Assembly: GCA_944387435.1 (NCBI GenBank)
Contig: CALXEW010000002.1
Span: 1 to 64,000 of the forward strand
Direction of reading: 5' to 3'
DNA: 64,000 nt
From: an uncultured Clostridia bacterium
GTDB taxonomy: Bacteria > Bacillota > Clostridia > TANB77 > CAG-508
The notes under the pieces are model-generated. The model ran no database searches and was not told the DNA's origin. It saw only the letters and a list, made by a program, of their open reading frames with translations. This document shows positions 7,883-15,909 of this stretch, piece after piece. A program made the translations under genes and the position numbers. The stretch's first letter is position 1. Each line of letters starts with the position of its first letter.

Positions 7883-9389
7883 TTTTGTTTTTACCTCCTT
7901 TGCTTTCTTTTACCCTAACTAATAGATTTGTTATAGTACTATTATATAAAGCAATTAGTACAATTCCCCAGAACATTACCATTCCAAAACTACTAATTGG
8001 TTCCCATTGTATGAAGCAGAAGGTAATAACAGCTATACATATAGGTAATATTCTTATAAAGAATTCTTTATAAGTTTCTTTAAGTGCTTTGGTTATTACT
8101 GTTCTATCTACTTTTTCCTCGATTTTTAATTTAGATAATAGCTTATTTACAAAAATATAATTTAATACTAATACTACAGCTATTCCAAATATACTTTCTA
8201 TTGATATTACTACATTTGTATATCTAAGTATTAATAAGAACAATGATGCAAGTCCTACATATGCAAAAGCATTTACTAATCCTTCAACTTTGTATCTAAC
8301 TATTAGCACTATTAAACTAAGTGCAACTAATCCTATAATTACATATAAAACTATATTCAATTCTTCTTGTGTTATATCTGATAAAATATATTCATTTGCT
8401 TCTACAGTATATCTTATTGGTAAATTCCCATTGTCTAACACTACTGCTATACTAGTTGCTTGACTTATATAACTTTGTAATGTTGATGTATCTGTTGTCG
8501 CTGAGCCTATTGATAACTGTAACGTTCCTGTTTCTATAGTTTCATCAAAACTTGTTGTCATAATTTCTTCGTCATCTATTTTCATTGTGATTTCTTTTGT
8601 TGTTGTTTCTGTATCTGTACTACTATCTTCACTTGTTGTATTTTCTGTATTTGCTGTATTATCTGCTGTATTTGTATCTTCTGTTGCATTGGTTATATTA
8701 GTAGTATTTGTTTCGTTAGTTGTGTTTGATTCTACGTAAGTACTACTTATATCTTTTAATTTATCTGTTCCTTCTTTATTAAACTCTATTTCTATATACA
8801 CAGCTGTTCCACCATAAGAACTAGTACTTGTTGAGTCAGCACCATACATAACTCTTACTCTTTTTATATCATTGTTATCCATCAACACTTCTTGTGTCTC
8901 ACTATCAACTATTTCAAACTTACCTGTTGTTCCAATATTGCTAACTATTGAGTCTGTAATATCATTTTCTGGTATTTCAACAAAAATATTTCCTGAAGTT
9001 TCATCTACTTTTGTTTCATAATTGTCCACACCTAAAGCATTTAATCTTTTTTCTATTATTTTTTTAGTTTTTATATAATTTTCTTCATTTAATACATCCT
9101 CTGAATTATAAGGAGTTTCTTCTTTTGTATAGCCTTTTTCTGCCAGCTCTTCATCTGACAAATCCCCTGCATCTGTAACTTCATTACCTTCAGCATCTCT
9201 TATAACAGTATTTGATGTATTATCAACTGACAATTTTATATTTCTTCCACCTTCTAAATCCATTGCATATTGATAATCTTTTACCTTGTTTTCCATTCTA
9301 TTTTGTATTGGTACATATACCCCAAAAAATGCTACCATTGTAACAAGTACAATTGCTAATATTATTGTTATTAATTTTATTTTCTTCAT
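7854..9389 (-). CDS. secD: Protein translocase accessory subunit SecD
   Basis: The 511-residue product (ATG 9389, with GGAGG 7 nt upstream; an ATG at 9410 lies before that ribosome site and is less likely) has one N-terminal helix. The SecD-type extracellular region follows, with DLEGGRNIKLSVD near the start and IKTKKIIEKRLNALGVDNYETKV. A C-terminal block of about five helices is present. A Thr/Asn/Glu low-complexity insert (about residues 220-270) interrupts the extracellular domain; it is probably a flexible surface loop. It is co-transcribed with secF, and the HD-domain gene lies directly upstream. Confidence 0.88.
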   Translation of the reverse strand: MKKIKLITIILAIVLVTMVAFFGVYVPIQNRMENKVKDYQYAMDLEGGRNIKLSVDNTSNTVIRDAEGNEVTDAGDLSDEELAEKGYTKEETPYNSEDVLNEENYIKTKKIIEKRLNALGVDNYETKVDETSGNIFVEIPENDITDSIVSNIGTTGKFEIVDSETQEVLMDNNDIKRVRVMYGADSTSTSSYGGTAVYIEIEFNKEGTDKLKDISSTYVESNTTNETNTTNITNATEDTNTADNTANTENTTSEDSSTDTETTTKEITMKIDDEEIMTTSFDETIETGTLQLSIGSATTDTSTLQSYISQATSIAVVLDNGNLPIRYTVEANEYILSDITQEELNIVLYVIIGLVALSLIVLIVRYKVEGLVNAFAYVGLASLFLLILRYTNVVISIESIFGIAVVLVLNYIFVNKLLSKLKIEEKVDRTVITKALKETYKEFFIRILPICIAVITFCFIQWEPISSFGMVMFWGIVLIALYNSTITNLLVRVKESKGGKNKNGNKQTKND

Positions 9390-9416
9390 GATATTTCCTC
9401 CATTTTTCATTTAAAG

Positions 9417-10077
9417 CTATAATAATTTTGTTCCATTTATTACTAATTCAAACCATATTTTTAGATATTTTGCTGCATATTTACTCATCATAGTTCTTGC
9501 CATAAATATTTCAAAATAATCTAAAACAGGACATAACTTCGTATCTATTTTTAAGTTAAGTATCGCTTTTTTTGTTTCATTATCTATAATTAATTCAGCA
9601 TCTGTAACTGCATAATTTACTCTGTCGTGTATGTCGAATGTTGACAAATTAGTATTCGTCACTCTATCTCTGTGTACATCTGATTTATCCGCTAAAATTA
9701 ATGCTGCAGATATATCGCTTACTGCTGTTCCTGTATTTTCATCATGATTTCCTATTGCCATCATAATTTCTGTTCTTTCATTTACTGACATACCCATGTC
9801 TTTTAAAATGTTATAGGCCATAATTGCTCCACTATGTGCATGATCGGTTCTATTCACACAATTTCCTATATCATGTAAATAACCCGCAATTTTTGCAAGT
9901 TCTACTGTTCTTTCTGGATATCCTAATTTTTGTAATATATCGCCTGCTCTTTTTGATACAATCGAAATATGTCTATGACTATGCTCAGTATATCCGGAGA
10001 CCATCTAGCTGTTTTTGCGCTCCTTGAATCAGAGCCTCTACCTCTTCATTTTTTCTAACATCATCTAAGGTAACCAT
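9417..10077 (-). CDS. HD-domain phosphohydrolase (needs +1 shift at CGG)
   Basis: Read with a +1 shift, this is a 219-residue HD-superfamily metal-dependent phosphohydrolase. Zero frame from ATG 10077 (GGAGG upstream) gives MVTLDDVRKNEEVEALIQGA and on to codon 27, then meets CGG (9996-9994) and would stop two codons later. Skipping the C gives Gly and continues as GYTEHSHRH into the HD core GYLHDIGNCVNRTDHAH, then GNHDENTG and the LADKSDVHRDRV motif. N-terminus and core together match the usual start of this Clostridia HD family, so the two frames are one gene. Nucleotide substrates are typical of HD proteins; the exact substrate is unknown. Confidence 0.8.
9994..9996 (-). other. CGG +1 frameshift site in the HD-domain gene
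   Basis: Zero frame CTC CGG ATA TAC TGA ends at once; reading CTC (C) GGA TAT ACT GAG restores L-G-Y-T-E-H, the start of the conserved HD region. CGG is codon 28 of the ORF from 10077. No prfB-like Shine-Dalgarno is obvious upstream. Confidence 0.85.
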
Positions 10078-10149
10078 TTTGTTCCTCCTTTAATTAGTCT
10101 TTTTAGATTTTATATTAAAATGGAAAAAATATCAATATTTTTTATAAAA

Positions 10150-11487
10150 TTATTTCATATTGTTGGTTCCTACATCCTTTTTCCAAGAATCTATTAAATA
10201 GTGTTTTTCGGTTTTTGGAATTAATGACATTCTATATGCTCCAATTGGCTTATCATGTGCAAATGTTGTTTCTTTTCCATCAGATACAGGTTCTAACCAG
10301 CCCTCACCTTCTACCCATGCTTGGTATATAATAGAATATTTTGATTCATTTTTTAATTTTATATTTAAACTACTTATTCCAAAAAGATGTTGCTTTGCTA
10401 TTTCCTCTGGTATTGCTTTTCCTCCTATTCCACGATTTCCTTCTCTATTCATTCCTGTTCCTCCTAATAGCAATGTAATTTTTCCTTCTAAATTTATTTT
10501 AGTTCCATTACTTATTGTCGCATATTGATTTTCTCCTGGATTATATCCATAACTATATCTAGTTTCATAAGTATAGCAACGTCCCTGTTTTCCTACTCCC
10601 CAATATGTATTTATATAACAATTTGTTTGAATAAAATCTTGTTCTAACCCTTTCCACCATAATGTCATTGCTTCTATTTTATATTTATTATTTACTTTAA
10701 TTGCATTACTACCTACAATTTCATTTAGTCCAGTTCCATATTGTACACTATTCATTGGACTTTCACTTATTGAACCATATTTTAATTCTATATTTGTTGC
10801 TTTATCTATTTTTACATCTATATTAGTACTATTTCCTGCTAAATCAGTCACATTAAATGGATATAATACATTGCATGCAAATTCTTTAGTTAAAACTGTA
10901 TCCTCTTCTGATAAATTCCAAGCATTTACTTCTCTTATTTTTTCATTTACTTTCATTTTTGCAAGTACTTTCCCATCTTCTATTTTATCTTGCGAATAAT
11001 TAACTACTGGTGCTATATTATCTATTAATATTCCTGTATCAAATACAGTTTCTTCATTTACCTGATTTGCCATATCTACAACTGACCCTTCTGGAATTTT
11101 TAACTTTAGTTTTCCATTTCCACTTATTTCATACAGATAAATTGTATAATAGATATATTCTCCTGATGTTCTTTTACTAGTTTTCCATGTTCTTGGTCTA
11201 AATTCTGTGTTATCTAATAAGAATTTTAAGTTTTTCTTGGTATTATCTTCTTTAATATTTTTCTCTTTTATTCTTATTTCTATAGTTATAGTATGCGTTC
11301 TATTAGCATATTTATTATATTTTTTATTTGTATTTTCTATATTTATAAATTCTATTTTAGGAATTTCGCCATCTATATTTATATTTGCAACTATTTTAAT
11401 ATCTTCTATCATATATTTTGCATAACTATTAATGCTTAAACTTGCAAGTATAAAAAATAGACATAAAGAAATAATTATTTTTTTCAA
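10150..11487 (-). CDS. Exported protein of unknown function in a TasA-like operon
   Basis: About 445 residues from a TTG start at 11487, which has AGGAGG 7 nt upstream; the ATG at 11523 lies before that ribosome site. The N-terminus is a signal peptide ending near SINSYAKYM, the same A-K-Y arrangement as the TasA-like protein at 12670-13263. The mature part is beta-rich, with Ig-like stretches such as VTDLAGNSTNIDV (bacterial Ig or adhesin style) and a Trp/Tyr/Gly-rich C-terminal third. No catalytic motif or wall anchor is seen. It is the last gene of a four-gene unit, overlapping the end of its upstream neighbour if the longer start is used. Confidence 0.7.
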   Translation of the reverse strand: MKKIIISLCLFFILASLSINSYAKYMIEDIKIVANINIDGEIPKIEFINIENTNKKYNKYANRTHTITIEIRIKEKNIKEDNTKKNLKFLLDNTEFRPRTWKTSKRTSGEYIYYTIYLYEISGNGKLKLKIPEGSVVDMANQVNEETVFDTGILIDNIAPVVNYSQDKIEDGKVLAKMKVNEKIREVNAWNLSEEDTVLTKEFACNVLYPFNVTDLAGNSTNIDVKIDKATNIELKYGSISESPMNSVQYGTGLNEIVGSNAIKVNNKYKIEAMTLWWKGLEQDFIQTNCYINTYWGVGKQGRCYTYETRYSYGYNPGENQYATISNGTKINLEGKITLLLGGTGMNREGNRGIGGKAIPEEIAKQHLFGISSLNIKLKNESKYSIIYQAWVEGEGWLEPVSDGKETTFAHDKPIGAYRMSLIPKTEKHYLIDSWKKDVGTNNMK

Positions 11488-11504
11488 TATTACACCTCCT
11501 AGTT

Positions 11505-12056
11505 TTATTTTCCTATAGTACATATTTCAAATATATATGTTTCTATATTTCTTCCATCTTTTGTATCTTTCAAATTTGCTTCTTCATTTATTTCATATGG
11601 CCATTCCCAATCAATCTTAACTTTTTTTACTTTATTTTCTTCCAAGCTCCCTTCCTTTTCACTTATTTCAAATCTGAAATTTTTAGGACTTCTGTTTTTA
11701 CTTAATATTTCTATTTCATAATCAATATCATTATTTGATGATAAAAAAACATAGAAATAACCTTTTGTTCCTGGTGCGATTTTCTCTTTAACCAATGTTT
11801 TTCTATCTATTGATTGTAACAAATTTATCTCTTGATAATTATTTTCTCCTTTTGTCACTTTTATTTTATATTCATTTTCTTCTTTATTTTTGTTTTTTGA
11901 TTGTTCACTTCCGATACCAAATAATTTAAAGAAAATTAAATCTTCTTGATAAAACGTCCTCTTCGATTGTGCTATTTTAAACATAACACCTAAAATAATT
12001 ATAAAAATTAGAATCAACTTTAATAACTTTTTTCTATTATTTTTCAAATTTTTCAT
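11505..12056 (-). CDS. Membrane-anchored extracellular protein, paralogue of the TasA-like protein
   Basis: The 183-residue protein has one N-terminal helix (about 9-29) and an extracellular domain. The domain aligns by eye with the TasA-like protein two genes upstream: both have a K-I-A-P-G-T-x-G segment, then P-K/Q-N-F/L-R/K-F-E, then a W-x-W-x-Y-E block, then a D-T/Q-D/K-x-x-R/K-x-I-x-x-Y-x-F ending. It is therefore a diverged duplicate. The start ATG overlaps the upstream stop by 4 bp, which suggests translational coupling. It could be a minor fibre or assembly component; that is inference. Confidence 0.7.
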   Translation of the reverse strand: MKNLKNNRKKLLKLILIFIIILGVMFKIAQSKRTFYQEDLIFFKLFGIGSEQSKNKNKEENEYKIKVTKGENNYQEINLLQSIDRKTLVKEKIAPGTKGYFYVFLSSNNDIDYEIEILSKNRSPKNFRFEISEKEGSLEENKVKKVKIDWEWPYEINEEANLKDTKDGRNIETYIFEICTIGK

Positions 12057-12562
12057 AGTACCTCCTGTTGCTCAGAATGTACTTTTATTTGTAATTGTTC
12101 TACAATATCTTCCATATTTACATTTTTGTCTTTATTATATTTAACTTCTAATTTATAGTTATCTTCTTTGATTTCATCTTTAGTTAGTATAATTTCTTCT
12201 GTTTTATTTTCTTTTATTTCTACTTCTTCTTCATTTCTATATAGTTTTATTTCTATAGCCTCATTATTTAAATAATTTAATATTTCAATATAATATTTCA
12301 AGTCAACTTCTGTTATTTCTCCTTGCTCATTATAATTTTTAACTTTAAATTCATATATTCCTTTTTCGGTTGTATTATTTATTTCCAAGGCACTTCCATT
12401 TTCTACTTGAAGTATCGGTTTTGCTATTTCTGTTTTTCCAGTTACATCTTTTTTAGCAAAGCTTTTTCCCATACTAAATCCAGATAAAAAGAATATTAAT
12501 ATTATTAAAATTATAAAAATTATATATATTTGTTTTTTTCTATTATTTATTTTTTCCTTCAT
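12053..12562 (-). CDS. Small membrane-anchored extracellular protein
   Basis: The 169-residue product has an N-terminal helix (about 10-30) followed by a GKSFAKKDVTGKTEIAKP segment, reminiscent of the post-signal region of TasA/camelysin-type proteins. The remainder is a Glu/Lys-rich beta domain. No catalytic residues are recognised. It lies between two TasA-like paralogues and is coupled by a 4-bp overlap to the next gene. ATG 12562 has AAGGAGG upstream. Confidence 0.65.
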   Translation of the reverse strand: MKEKINNRKKQIYIIFIILIILIFFLSGFSMGKSFAKKDVTGKTEIAKPILQVENGSALEINNTTEKGIYEFKVKNYNEQGEITEVDLKYYIEILNYLNNEAIEIKLYRNEEEVEIKENKTEEIILTKDEIKEDNYKLEVKYNKDKNVNMEDIVEQLQIKVHSEQQEVL

Positions 12563-12584
12563 CTTTCCTCCTTAAATTTGTATG

Positions 12585-12614
12585 AGTGGGAAATATGGAA
12601 TTATATTCCCCACT
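12585..12614 (-). other. Intercistronic hairpin in the TasA-like operon
   Basis: AGTGGG pairs with CCCACT and the stem continues through AATAT/ATATT with small bulges around a GGAATT loop. It separates the abundant-type TasA-like gene from the three downstream genes and may be an attenuator or an RNA-processing site. There is no clear T-tract. Confidence 0.45.
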
Positions 12615-12669
12615 ATACAAAGGTGAAATATAATTCATTTTCATTTATTCTATAATTTATTTAAAAATT

Positions 12670-13263
12670 TTAGACTTGTGGTTCTACTTGTGTTCCTGTA
12701 ACCACTACATCAAATGTATAATTTTGAATTCTTTTAGCATCTTGTGTATCTATTAAATCATTACTTAAAATTTCTTCCGGTCCACTTCCTGTTTCATAAT
12801 CCCATTTCCATTTTACATTTAATGTTTTTGTTTTTTCTTCATCATTTGCATTAATAGTTCCTGATAAATCATCTTCTAAATCTTTTATTGAATTATATTC
12901 TTTTCCATTATATTCAAATTTAAGATTTTGTGGTTTATTTTCCTCTTCTGTAAAAGCAATATTATAGTTTATACCAACTTCTGAACCTGTGGCATCTACC
13001 ACTATATTAAAACTTCCACTTGTACCTGGGGCAATTTTATTATTGACAAGGGTTTCGTTATCATATGTAGATGCCAGATTAATCGCTTCAACATGCTCAC
13101 TTTGTCCGTTTACTTTAAAATCCCATGTAGCAACTTCAGCAGTTCCTTTACCTCTTACTTCACTTACATATTTTGCATATGCTTGTCCTCCTATAAAAGC
13201 AAGTAAAATAACTGCTAAAATAGCAAGAATAGTTAATACTTTTTTCTTTTTTGTCAAAAGCAT
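12670..13263 (-). CDS. TasA/camelysin-like secreted protein
   Basis: The 197-residue product has a classic secretion signal (about residues 1-30: Lys cluster, hydrophobic core, ending QAYAKYVSEV). Next comes GKGTAEVATWDFKVNGQ, the typical start of TasA/camelysin-type matrix proteins, whose family members form biofilm fibres or cell-surface proteins after cleavage by a SipW-type signal peptidase. The NKIAPGTSGSFNIVVDATGSEVG segment and W-K-W-D-Y-E block follow. No SipW gene is in the window. It is the first gene after a consensus promoter and has a strong GGAGG, so it is probably highly expressed. Confidence 0.75.
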   Translation of the reverse strand: MLLTKKKKVLTILAILAVILLAFIGGQAYAKYVSEVRGKGTAEVATWDFKVNGQSEHVEAINLASTYDNETLVNNKIAPGTSGSFNIVVDATGSEVGINYNIAFTEEENKPQNLKFEYNGKEYNSIKDLEDDLSGTINANDEEKTKTLNVKWKWDYETGSGPEEILSNDLIDTQDAKRIQNYTFDVVVTGTQVEPQV

Positions 13264-13397
13264 TCCTCCTTTTTTATTAAATTTTCTTTTTTGGATTTTG
13301 TTTAGATTTTTAGAATCTAAAAATGAAATAAATTTTATTCTTTTAAAAATAAAGAATTAAATAAAAAATTATAGAATTAATTTGAAAATGTATGTAT

Positions 13398-13426
13398 ATT
13401 ATAATTACAAAAAATGGAATTGTCAA
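13398..13426 (-). promoter_or_regulatory. Consensus promoter for the TasA-like operon
   Basis: TTGACA (13426-13421), a 17-bp spacer and TATAAT (13403-13398) on the minus strand. The long AT-rich leader to the ATG at 13263 contains a small TTTAGATT/AATCTAAA palindrome (13303-13323). No gene is seen in the remainder of 13264-13493. Confidence 0.85.
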
Positions 13427-13493
13427 TTATTTTTCTAAAATCAATTAAATTTTTCATCGCAAAATTCGACAAAATTCCACTTTTTGGTTATTT

Positions 13494-13880
13494 TTATTTT
13501 CTATTTACTCCTATTATCCCCCCTAATATCCCAAATATTACACCTATTGCTATCATTATTACACTCTGTATATTTAGGCTAAATCTAACATTTAATAAAC
13601 TTGAAAGTAAATATAATATTAAAATGTATCCTCCTCCTACTAATGCTCCATTTAATATTCCATTTTTCTTTATTTTACTATTTCCTATTGAACTTCCTAC
13701 TAATATGCTTACTCCTGTTACTATAATTATTACTGGTGTTATTGTACTTTCACTTATAGTTGTATATGTTAATAAAATAGCAAAAATAAATAAACAGATA
13801 ATTGTAAATATCATTGATATTCCTATTCCTTTAAATACATTTTTTATTGTCCCTTTACTATTTTCTTGATAAGCCTCCAT
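13494..13880 (-). CDS. TIGR04086-like small membrane protein
   Basis: About 128 residues from ATG 13880, which has GGAGGG directly upstream; a TTG at 13892 would overlap that ribosome site. Four helices are visible: about residues 15-40, 44-65, 73-92 and 100-122. Gly-rich helix packing motifs such as NGALVGGGYILI and GVIFGILGGIIGV match the TIGR04086 (YrzE-like) family, often near yajC/secDF in Clostridia; here secDF is a few kilobases away. Function is unknown. Confidence 0.7.
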   Translation of the reverse strand: MEAYQENSKGTIKNVFKGIGISMIFTIICLFIFAILLTYTTISESTITPVIIIVTGVSILVGSSIGNSKIKKNGILNGALVGGGYILILYLLSSLLNVRFSLNIQSVIMIAIGVIFGILGGIIGVNRK

Positions 13881-13972
13881 TTTTCCCTCCAAAAAATATT
13901 ATTTATTTTTTCTTATTTAATTTATATTAAAATATGTAAAATTTAGAACTACATTTGTAAAAAAATATAAAA

Positions 13973-13986
13973 AGCCCTCCAGGGCT
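13973..13986 (-). terminator. Terminator overlapping the stop of the 135-aa cassette gene
   Basis: On the minus strand AGCCC, a 4-nt loop and GGGCT are followed by T-rich TTTTATATTTTTTT. The stem starts inside the gene's TGA, a compact intrinsic terminator. Confidence 0.8.
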
Positions 13987-14393
13987 CACTCGAGCTGGCG
14001 GACCTCAGCAGAATCACTGCCAATTTCTTTAAAGTCGATTATATTCTCATATATGCTAAGAATTTCAAACCGAAATCCTATAGTTGTAAACCGGTACGTA
14101 TTCCCTGCTTCTATATCTCCATAAATATCTGAAGAATTCCATCTAAATCGAATCAAAGAATCTTCAACTGAAAAGACCTTCGTCTCTCCATCCTCTGTTT
14201 TGGTAAAAACAATGTACTTAGATGAGTTTTTGTAGTTCTTGACCTCTTTGTCGGTAACTGTTGCAACATAGGTTTGCTCATTGTAATTTGCTGCGATTGT
14301 AAAAATAGCTCCTCCAGTCACAGCCACAATAGCAATGATTACAAAGATGTCGATTACAAACCTATCAATATCAAAATACCTTCTCCGGTACAT
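13986..14393 (-). CDS. DUF1523-like membrane protein, foreign codon usage
   Basis: The 135-residue product has a basic N-terminus, one helix (about 13-35) and a soluble domain. The domain carries TVTDKEVKN, SSKYIVFT, VEDSL, NSSDIYGDIEAGNTYRF and a G-x-R-x-x-x-L-S-x-Y-x-N-I pattern, the pattern I associate with the DUF1523 family, common in phages and bacteria. Function is unknown. Codon usage is unlike the neighbours and it contains three in-frame CGG codons read as Arg (codons 3, 101, 108). If CGG always shifted +1, translation would collapse after two residues. It is a monocistronic unit with its own terminator between the TIGR04086-like gene and birA. Confidence 0.75.
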   Translation of the reverse strand: MYRRRYFDIDRFVIDIFVIIAIVAVTGGAIFTIAANYNEQTYVATVTDKEVKNYKNSSKYIVFTKTEDGETKVFSVEDSLIRFRWNSSDIYGDIEAGNTYRFTTIGFRFEILSIYENIIDFKEIGSDSAEVRQLE

Positions 14394-14462
14394 AAACGCT
14401 TCCTTCTGCTAGTATTCTTAACAGATTTTATATTGAACATTTTTTATAGTAAATTTCAAACT

Positions 14463-15041
14463 TTATAAGAACATTACATTTATTTCTTCTAAATTTTCTA
14501 TTATTTTAACAATAATTTCCTCTCTAGAAAAATCTTTTCCAGTTTCTTTTTTTAATGATGTTGCTACATCTTTTGTTTCTTCAGAAAATTCATCTTCGTT
14601 CACATTAAACCCAAAACTTATTAATAAGTATTTTATTTTTTCTCCTTGTGAATGCAACTCTGTTAATATTCCACAAATCTTTTTACCATTAAATATTAAA
14701 TCATTAGGTTTTTTTATTTCTAATTTATATACATATAATTCATAAATAGCTTCTTTTATTTTTTCAGCAATCTCTACTGTTAAATTATCTAACTCATCAA
14801 TCTTACATTTTGGATGTAATATTATAGTCATAGCTATATTTTTTCCATAACCGGTATACCAACTTCTTCCTTTTGTTCCTATTCCTCCTGTTTGCACTTC
14901 TGCTAATAATACCTTTCCATCACTTTCTTTGTCTTCCGCTATTTTTCTTCCATATATATGAGTTGATTCTATTTCTTTAAAATATTCTATTTTCTTACCT
15001 ATTATTTTTGTTTTTGCATTTCTTATTTTCTCTAAATTCAT
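14463..15041 (-). CDS. birA: Biotin--protein ligase (BirA, no DNA-binding domain)
   Basis: It attaches biotin to carrier proteins such as the acetyl-CoA or oxaloacetate decarboxylase biotin subunit. The biotinyl-AMP motif GIGTKGRSWYTGYGKNIAM (about 53-71) corresponds to GRGRxGRxW, and KKPNDLIFNGKKICGIL to KWPNDLxxxGKKxxGIL. At 192 residues it lacks the N-terminal winged helix of the repressor type and most of the C-terminal SH3-like domain, so it should be catalytic only. The IESTH motif is present in place of the usual STN. ATG 15041. Confidence 0.88.
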   Translation of the reverse strand: MNLEKIRNAKTKIIGKKIEYFKEIESTHIYGRKIAEDKESDGKVLLAEVQTGGIGTKGRSWYTGYGKNIAMTIILHPKCKIDELDNLTVEIAEKIKEAIYELYVYKLEIKKPNDLIFNGKKICGILTELHSQGEKIKYLLISFGFNVNEDEFSEETKDVATSLKKETGKDFSREEIIVKIIENLEEINVMFL

Positions 15042-15120
15042 ATTTTTATTTTTTCTCCTATATATTTCGTATTAAACTACCAACTACTTAAAATTAGTAG
15101 GTTTTACACTCCAATCTTAT

Positions 15121-15153
15121 AAGCTCCCAGATTTTATTAGAATCTGGGAGCTT
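15121..15153 (-). terminator. Strong hairpin after the kinase cassette gene
   Basis: A perfect 13-bp stem (AAGCTCCCAGATT / AATCTGGGAGCTT) with a 7-nt loop lies 24 bp after the stop of the 15177-15803 gene. The T-tract is poor on both strands, so it may be an RNA 3'-end stabiliser as much as a terminator. Confidence 0.6.
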
Positions 15154-15176
15154 GGGTTTTGGACTTGTTGCGTTTC

Positions 15177-15803
15177 TTACAAGACGTTAAGTTCTGTCAG
15201 CCTTTTCCTAACCAAATCAAACACTTCTGTAGGCATCATCTGAGTTGTATCTACATAAATATTGGTAACATTATCGAAATGCCCCAAATCATCATTTTTC
15301 TTCTTCAACTCTCGATATGCCCTTCGCGTTTCTGCTTCCTGACGCCTAATATAAGTCAAATACTCAAACTTATCAGCATCTGGATCATCCTTAATGCGTG
15401 CATATGCAGTTTCTGCTTCTGCAATCATATGAATGATTATATCGCACTTTGGAAGAGTTTCAATCTGGTTAAGATCTGCTATCCAGGAATAGCTATATCC
15501 TTGCACTGCTCCGTGTACAAAGCTGTCCAAGAAGCCTCTTTGTGTAAGAATAATATCAAACTCCTGAGATTCCTGCCACTTTTTAAAATGCTCTGCAAAG
15601 ATACGGTTATCCAAAGCAAACAGCATCCTGTCAGTGTAAGAATCGTTGGAAACATTAAGCAACTTCTTCACAAGATACTCATCATAGGGCAACCTGCTAC
15701 GCATAACCCGCTTATTGTTTTCCTTAAGCCACCTTTCCAAATTGTCTACAAGCGTGGTCTTACCAGAACCGTCCAAGCCACTAACCACAATCCACTTAGC
15801 CAT
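15177..15803 (-). CDS. Thymidylate/deoxynucleoside kinase-like P-loop protein, foreign codon usage
   Basis: The 208-residue P-loop kinase has Walker A GLDGSGKTTLVDNL (about 9-22), a TQRGFLDS segment (about 89-96; the D-R-x / Q-R-G type of nucleoside and dNMP kinases) and a C-terminal lid with Arg-rich RRQEAETRRAYREL. It is closest in style to phage or Firmicutes thymidylate kinase-like proteins that phosphorylate dNMPs; the substrate is not certain. Codon usage is more GC-rich than the neighbours and codon 32 is an in-frame CGG (15710-15708) read as Arg (N-K-R-V-M). It is monocistronic, with its own TTGACA/TATAAT promoter, a leader hairpin and a strong 3' hairpin. Confidence 0.8.
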   Translation of the reverse strand: MAKWIVVSGLDGSGKTTLVDNLERWLKENNKRVMRSRLPYDEYLVKKLLNVSNDSYTDRMLFALDNRIFAEHFKKWQESQEFDIILTQRGFLDSFVHGAVQGYSYSWIADLNQIETLPKCDIIIHMIAEAETAYARIKDDPDADKFEYLTYIRRQEAETRRAYRELKKKNDDLGHFDNVTNIYVDTTQMMPTEVFDLVRKRLTELNVL

Positions 15804-15827
15804 GTTTTTTCCTTTCTCTTGTTTGCA

Positions 15828-15847
15828 TTGTCCTATACATAGGACAA
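15828..15847 (-). promoter_or_regulatory. 5' leader hairpin of the kinase cassette gene
   Basis: A perfect palindrome TTGTCCTA / TAGGACAA with a 4-nt loop in the leader, between promoter and ribosome binding site. It is placed like the leader hairpin at 7091-7107. Confidence 0.55.
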
Positions 15848-15868
15848 TTAATATAATGGATATATATA

Positions 15869-15898
15869 ATTATACAACTTTTCTGTACATTATGTCAA
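15869..15898 (-). promoter_or_regulatory. Consensus promoter for the kinase cassette gene
   Basis: TTGACA (15898-15893), an 18-bp spacer and TATAAT (15874-15869) on the minus strand. Confidence 0.8.
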
Positions 15899-15909
15899 TA
15901 TTCGATTTC

